Positions 59,111-64,000 of a stretch of DNA of 64,000 nt are shown here, one piece after another (position 1 is the stretch's first letter; the number at the start of each line of letters is the position of its first letter). The notes below the pieces were generated by a model. That model was not told the origin of the DNA. It did not search any database and saw nothing but the letters and a program-made list of their open reading frames with translations. A program made the position numbers and the translations under genes. The stretch comes from Anarhynchus alexandrinus (lineage: Eukaryota; Chordata; Aves; Charadriiformes; Charadriidae): contig VUYV01000157.1 in NCBI GenBank assembly GCA_008711295.1, positions 893,563-957,562 on the forward strand, given 5' to 3'.

Positions 59111-59115
59111 CCTCA
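59111..59115. repeat. Target-site duplication CCTCA (left)
   Basis: A perfect 5-bp match to 60207-60211, flanking the second LTR. Confidence 0.85.
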
Positions 59116-59165
59116 TGCTGTGGATGAAAATATTTGACACAGTATGATTTAGCAGCAATTCAAAA

Positions 59166-59171
59166 TTTATT
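59166..59171 (-). terminator. LTR poly(A) signal (AATAAA on minus strand)
   Basis: Minus-strand AATAAA about 50 bp before the U5 end of the second LTR. Confidence 0.6.
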
Positions 59172-59814
59172 AATAGTTTGAGGTAGATCGAGAGGTTGAA
59201 TTTTAGAAGCACTTAATCATTAACCAATTAAAGGAATTACAAGGTGATTTAGTAAAATAATTAAGCAGCAACTTAATTACAGATTCAAAAATAGCAAGAT
59301 TCACACTAACTTACTTTAAGGTGTCCTAAATCAATATATGTGTGTATGAAGACAAAACATATAAACACACACCACTTAAGGAGTCACACCCACACCACCC
59401 TAGTCTTTACTGCTAGGACCAAGGTCCCTTCACAGCAGCCTACTCCAGTGAGCCAACGGGTGCCCCTTTCGACCTGTTACACACACACAGACAAACAGAC
59501 AGAAAATATTTGGATCCAGTAAAATATATGAACACCCACACTCATAAAAGCTAATGTGCATATCAGAAACACGTAGACAGAGAGGTGGATAAAGAGAGGC
59601 TGGCCTACAGTTAAAATTTCCCTCTTGTCAAGTTTAGAGTAAATACTCACAATGCATCAGCATTCCTCAACTGGTGATAACTGAGACTCAAGAAGGTTGA
59701 CTTGCCCTGGCCCTTTCATCCTTGAGGCATTTGCCTGAGCGGTGTTCCAGCTGAGAGGAGATGCTGGTCACAGTCTGCTGCGACCCAGAAGAGCTCAAAG
59801 GGTCTCTAGAGTCA

Positions 59815-59824
59815 CTATTTATAG
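59815..59824 (-). promoter_or_regulatory. LTR TATA box (CTATAAATAG)
   Basis: A self-symmetrical TATA element. Its place relative to the AATAAA at 59166 sets a minus orientation for the second LTR. Confidence 0.65.
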
Positions 59825-60206
59825 GGTCTGAGGTAATTGACTTTCATCAGGTACTTTTCCACTCTGGCCTAACTCAGACAATGGGATATTCTGGTACTTT
59901 CCACCAGTTGTTCAAGCCCAGAACTTGCTAGATCTTGAAGTTCTGGTATCATCCCCCTCTTTGGGCCATGATCCAGCTACTGTCAGGGGGTGACAGATTA
60001 TCGACTGTTTCCAAGCGATAGGGGACACGGGAACTAAGTGCGCTAAGGGGTTGCCGTAACATTCTGGTCCATTGTCCTTTGCATCCTTTCCTGTTTTCTG
60101 TTGGGTTGTTATGTGGCCCAGGTGTTATGTGGCTCAGGTGGAGAAAAATTGAGCCAAGCACCGAGTGGCCCAAGAAGGGGGGGGTGGGGTGTGTTGCACC
60201 ACCACA

Positions 60207-60211
60207 CCTCA
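60207..60211. repeat. Target-site duplication CCTCA (right)
   Basis: Identical to 59111-59115. Confidence 0.85.
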
Positions 60212-60880
60212 CTCCTAGACAATTTATAACATGGCTAAGCCATGCCAAGACAAACCCTGACAAGCCCTCAGACCCAGCACTGTAAGGGTAATAAAAAGCC
60301 TGCAGTCTTTTGTCAATAATGGCAAAATTGTATTTACTGGGCTACCCTCTGTCTTGATGAAGGGAATGTGGTGTGACTATACTCCTAGCTTGACCCAGTT
60401 AAGTTCTGTTAAATGAACCTGTGTCACCGTTTCTGTTCTTTTACGTCTTATATGTGATTCACCATTTCTGTTTGGTCTAATAGCATTTCTGTTCCTCAAT
60501 TTCCTCAGTTTAAAATGCAAATAATGCTATTTCCTGGACTGTCATTTGTAAAGTGATTTAATAGCCCTTGAGGATATATGTCTTATTAACTCCTAATATT
60601 ATCAAATTGCTAGTATAGGGAAGGTCCTAAAATCAGTTTGTTACTTCTGTTTTGGACAACTTAATTATTTGGTGTGATATTTAGAGGCATTTATATAACC
60701 TTTCCTTTTCCAGCAGTTATTTGTGTTTAAGGTACCAAGAGAACTAATGGAGCTCTGGGAGACACAGCATACATTGCAGCTGACTGATTTTATTTGGGAG
60801 TTCTGAAACAGGTAATAATAACAGAGCAAGTCTGTTGAATCACTTTGTCATACTGTATTAATTTATCTTGGGTAATGGAA

Positions 60881-61150
60881 CTGCAAATTGTGGTATGTGC
60901 TGTAATTTTTTTGGCAGCTATAAAATGCATTGTATCTAAATATTCAGCAAAGAAAAGATGAGAAACCTTAAATCCTCATCTACTGTAGAATTAGTTATTA
61001 CTTCTCATCTTGCCTTTGGCCATGAAAATCAGCCAAGAGTCAGATGGGCACTATTATATTGCTACAGCATATATTTCTGCTGAAATGTTTCTTACACCTT
61101 TCAACGGTGCCGTGTGAACAGACACACTACTGGTAAACACAGTGTTAATG
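60881..61150 (+). repeat. Diverged direct duplication, copy A
   Basis: This aligns with 62652-62925 in the same orientation. Shared blocks include TTTTTTGGCAGC, AAAATGCATT, GATGAGAAA, AATCCTCAT and CTTCTCATCTTGCCTTTGGC with the following CATGAAAATCA, then CATATATTTCT. The match fades at both ends. There is no coding potential and I recognise no family. Confidence 0.85.
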
Positions 61151-61270
61151 ATCTGTGGTGAGATCAAGCAGTTCTACCCCAACACACCAGTAAGAGAATC
61201 AGATTTAAGGGAAGGAAAAGGAAAAGAGAAACGATGAGCAACAGGAACAGAGGAGGGCACAGGCTCATGG

Positions 61271-61300
61271 AGAGTCCTCTCTGCCTATGGAGGACTCTCT
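61271..61300. repeat. Perfect 10-bp inverted repeat (hairpin)
   Basis: GAGAGTCCTC and GAGGACTCTC are separated by a 10-nt loop. No T-run follows, so it is not a terminator-like element, and it is too short for a pre-miRNA. Confidence 0.7.
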
Positions 61301-62651
61301 AAAACAACTGTCTCTGTGGTGACTCTTTTCTTGTGTGCTTTTGCAGAGGGAGCAGGGGCCCTGTGACCTGATCTGTGTTTCAGACGGAGAATTCCACCAG
61401 GGACTATCTAAGGGACAAGCGATTCACTCTGTGTTTAGTTCTGCATCTGTTTTTCCTTCTGATCACTGATAAACCCAGGAAGGAAGGATTTCCGTGTCAA
61501 TAGCTGGAGGGCTAACTTTCCTATGGTAACTGTAGAGGACCTTCCAGATGCTGCAGGCTCAATTCTGGGTGAAGATAAAGCCTTTTTATCCCTAGGATCT
61601 TCAAGAGAGGAAACCCATTAGAGCTGTGAAACAATTTATAGTTAGTATGCAATTGGACTGGGAGAAAAAATGACTGATTTTATTCATTAAGGCAACCACA
61701 AGAAATGCTGTTATATTCTCTATAGAAACAAATGTCTCCCTGACCTCTAATGGCTCCAAATTAGAGTCTCACTTATAAGATATATGGTTGTACAAACTTG
61801 TATGTTATATTATTTAGTATATGCATGTTTACGAGTTATACTAGTTTGCCGTTGTATCTGTAGTACTGTACAGTTTCTAAATGATTGTATGGAGTGATTC
61901 TGCTCAATGTGGCAGCTACACAAGTACAGCAACCTTTCTGATAACGAACATCAACATTTTTAATAAAAGAAGCAACCAGAAAAGGGCACAAGAGGACATT
62001 TTAAAAAAATACTTGAAATCAGACATGAAAAACCCCGACCTCTGGAGCTGTAAATGCTGGTTGAAACACTGTGTGCTCTCCTTCCATCTCTTCCCAGCCT
62101 CCCCCGATTATGAAGGCGTACTACTGATTCATTAAAAGAGAAGGGCTTAGCCTCCAGTTTCACACTGTTAGTTTGTAAAAAGGAAGGGCTCAGCTAGTGT
62201 TCTTACACTATTGTTTAATGAGCTGATATGTCTATAATCAGAGGAGAGAAAGGTACCAAATGTACCTGCAATGTTACATGAGTGAGTTATTAGCCGTTTT
62301 TAACTACTGTGTTAGGTACATTGGAGTAGAATCAATGAGATGACATACACTTAGCAACAGAGCATTTATATGAAAAGCAATCCTGAAGTATAATTGCTAA
62401 TAAAAGGTCTATTAATGTCTTTAGTATGTTAACAGGGTCTCAACAGTGAGTTGTCAGATGATGTAATAATTAAGAAGTCAGAGGTTAGAATGTTATTAGC
62501 AGCCATATGCGTGGATATGGACACCCCCCACCAACTGCTTGCAGTGAACCTACACATGCTGACTCAGGGTGAGATGGAAATACTGTGTCATGTCATGGGC
62601 AATTTTTAAGGATATTTTCTATTTTATTCTCTACTTTCTGCAGCAATAGAG

Positions 62652-62925
62652 CTGGAAATTTTAGCACATGCTGCAGTTTTTTGGCAGCAGCAAAATGCAT
62701 TTCTAAAATATTCACTAAAGAGAGGATGAGAAATCCTGAATCCTCATTTACTGAGGAGTTTGTTGTCACTTCTCATCTTGCCTTTGGCCATGAAAATCAT
62801 CCAAGAATAAGATGGCTGCTCTTCTGTTTACTACTTCATATATTTCTACCATAAGTCTTATACAAATAAATTGTATCCTGTGATGGGTCATGCAAAGCTC
62901 ATATCAATCAACACAGAGTTAATAA
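62652..62925 (+). repeat. Diverged direct duplication, copy B
   Basis: The partner of 60881-61150, about 1.77 kb downstream and in the same orientation. Identity is highest over CTTCTCATCTTGCCTTTGGC and its flanks and weaker outside. Either an old local duplication or two copies of one dispersed repeat would explain it. Confidence 0.85.
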
Positions 62926-64000
62926 GAAGCACTAACTCACTGTAACAGTGAGTGGCATCAAACTGAGAGGGAGACTCTGAAACACAAAACATTACACAGC
63001 TGGAAAGAGACTAGATAACAGTCCTTAAATCTTGGGTAGGGCATCTGGCTAACAGAAGTGTCTCTCAGAGACTCATGTCTGATATCTCTTCACTGTTTGG
63101 TTGGTGGATCAATTCTTTGGGGCTATTAGCCCAACTGGAGGTTGTGCCAGTTTTGCTTTCAGTTCTAACAATTTATTGTGTGATTTCAAAATTTCTCCTA
63201 CCAACTTTCCAAGGAAGTGCATAGAAGCAGAGAAGTTGTTATGGGAGAAGCTGAACTGATGTAACTCTTGTAGGTCAACCTGCACATGGGCCTGTGATAT
63301 CTCAGCAAGCTCCATGGTATATGTATGCACAAAGGTGATTAAAAAGCGTCTAGCAAACCTCAGTGTTACAGCTGTCTTCATTCATAACGCCCTGAAGCCT
63401 CACGCAGAGGGCCACAGGTGGTACATTCACTCCTCAAATGCAGCCAGTTACACCCCAGACTACCTGTGAAACTACGATCACTGACAACTCTTGATTAAAA
63501 TCAGAGCACAGAGGAAGGTTTTTTGCTGCCTGTTGAACTCACATACAGACTTTAACTGAGGAAAGAATACACTTCTCTGCTTTCTGGATTTCTCTTGACC
63601 TTCCCACGTTATGTCTGAACAACATTTAGGATGGAACGAAATGAAGCTTCGTAGATGTCGGCCTGAGTTTCCCCTTTACCATCAGGGGAATCCTTCTGGC
63701 TTAACAGGTCAAAAATTAATGCTCTAGATTGGAAACACTTGTCACAGAATTGCGGCCAAGAACAAAACCCAAGTTCCTTGCCAACGTTGTTAGCTGGTGA
63801 AGATGGCTAATAAAAGCAAGCACAGCAACATTAGTGGCTTCCCCAAACTACAGTTTAGAGTGCGCTCTTCTGGGACGCTCTTGGTTCTTGTCAGGCTGGG
63901 ACAGAAGGCTTAATAGGGGGGAACATATTGCAAAAATAATCCACTTGACTTTCACTAAGCCACTAAAGCAGTCAGCCGTAAATGAACATTTTTTGAAATG
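62926..64000. other. Gene-free end of window
   Basis: Nothing recognised here. The minus-strand frame at 63109-63381 has no similarity I know and no splice context that supports it. Confidence 0.55.

Larger units (their letters stand above)
59116..60206 (-). mobile_element. Second solo LTR (ERVL-like)
   Basis: This 1,091-bp element runs from TGCTGTGG to CCACCACA, with a partial terminal inverted repeat (6 of 8 bases), and is flanked by perfect CCTCA duplications. On the minus strand it has CTATAAATAG (plus-strand 59815-59824) as TATA box and AATAAA (plus TTTATT, 59166-59171) near the U5 end. Its sequence is unrelated to the first LTR by eye. The open frame at 59949-60263 lies in U3 and is not a gene. 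Confidence 0.87.

Overview
This is a vertebrate nuclear window, almost certainly from a bird. It is AT-rich, has no operon structure and carries at least eight Chicken Repeat 1 (CR1) LINE copies plus two complete solo LTRs with 5-bp target-site duplications. I cannot name the species.

The one confidently identified gene is the 3' half of TAFA2 (FAM19A2), a secreted chemokine-like neuropeptide gene, on the + strand. Three coding exons are visible with GT-AG borders and matching phases: 8917-9069, 12447-12571 and 34870-34881. Together they encode the whole ten-cysteine TAFA core and a three-codon C-terminal exon ending in a stop. The signal-peptide exon and promoter lie before position 1. Positions 1-8916 are therefore intron, 9070-12446 the next intron (about two thirds of it one CR1 element), and 12572-34869 a 22.3-kb intron.

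From 34882 onward come the TAFA2 3' UTR and then a long stretch without a recognisable gene. It holds CR1 fragments (50.7, 53.0 and 54.7-55.8 kb), a dispersed unassigned repeat family with copies near 1.2, 46.2 and 51.9 kb, a hexanucleotide microsatellite (49.55 kb), two same-strand solo LTRs 179 bp apart (58228-58936 and 59116-60206), and a diverged direct duplication of about 270 bp (60.9 and 62.65 kb).

The least explained locus is 46.48-47.1 kb. There a 122-bp intron-like segment with a consensus donor and a long polypyrimidine tract is followed by an AATAAA signal, suggesting a small two-exon transcript that I cannot assign. No CRISPR array, operon or prokaryotic system is present. Most remaining ORFs are chance ORFs or CR1 remnants.
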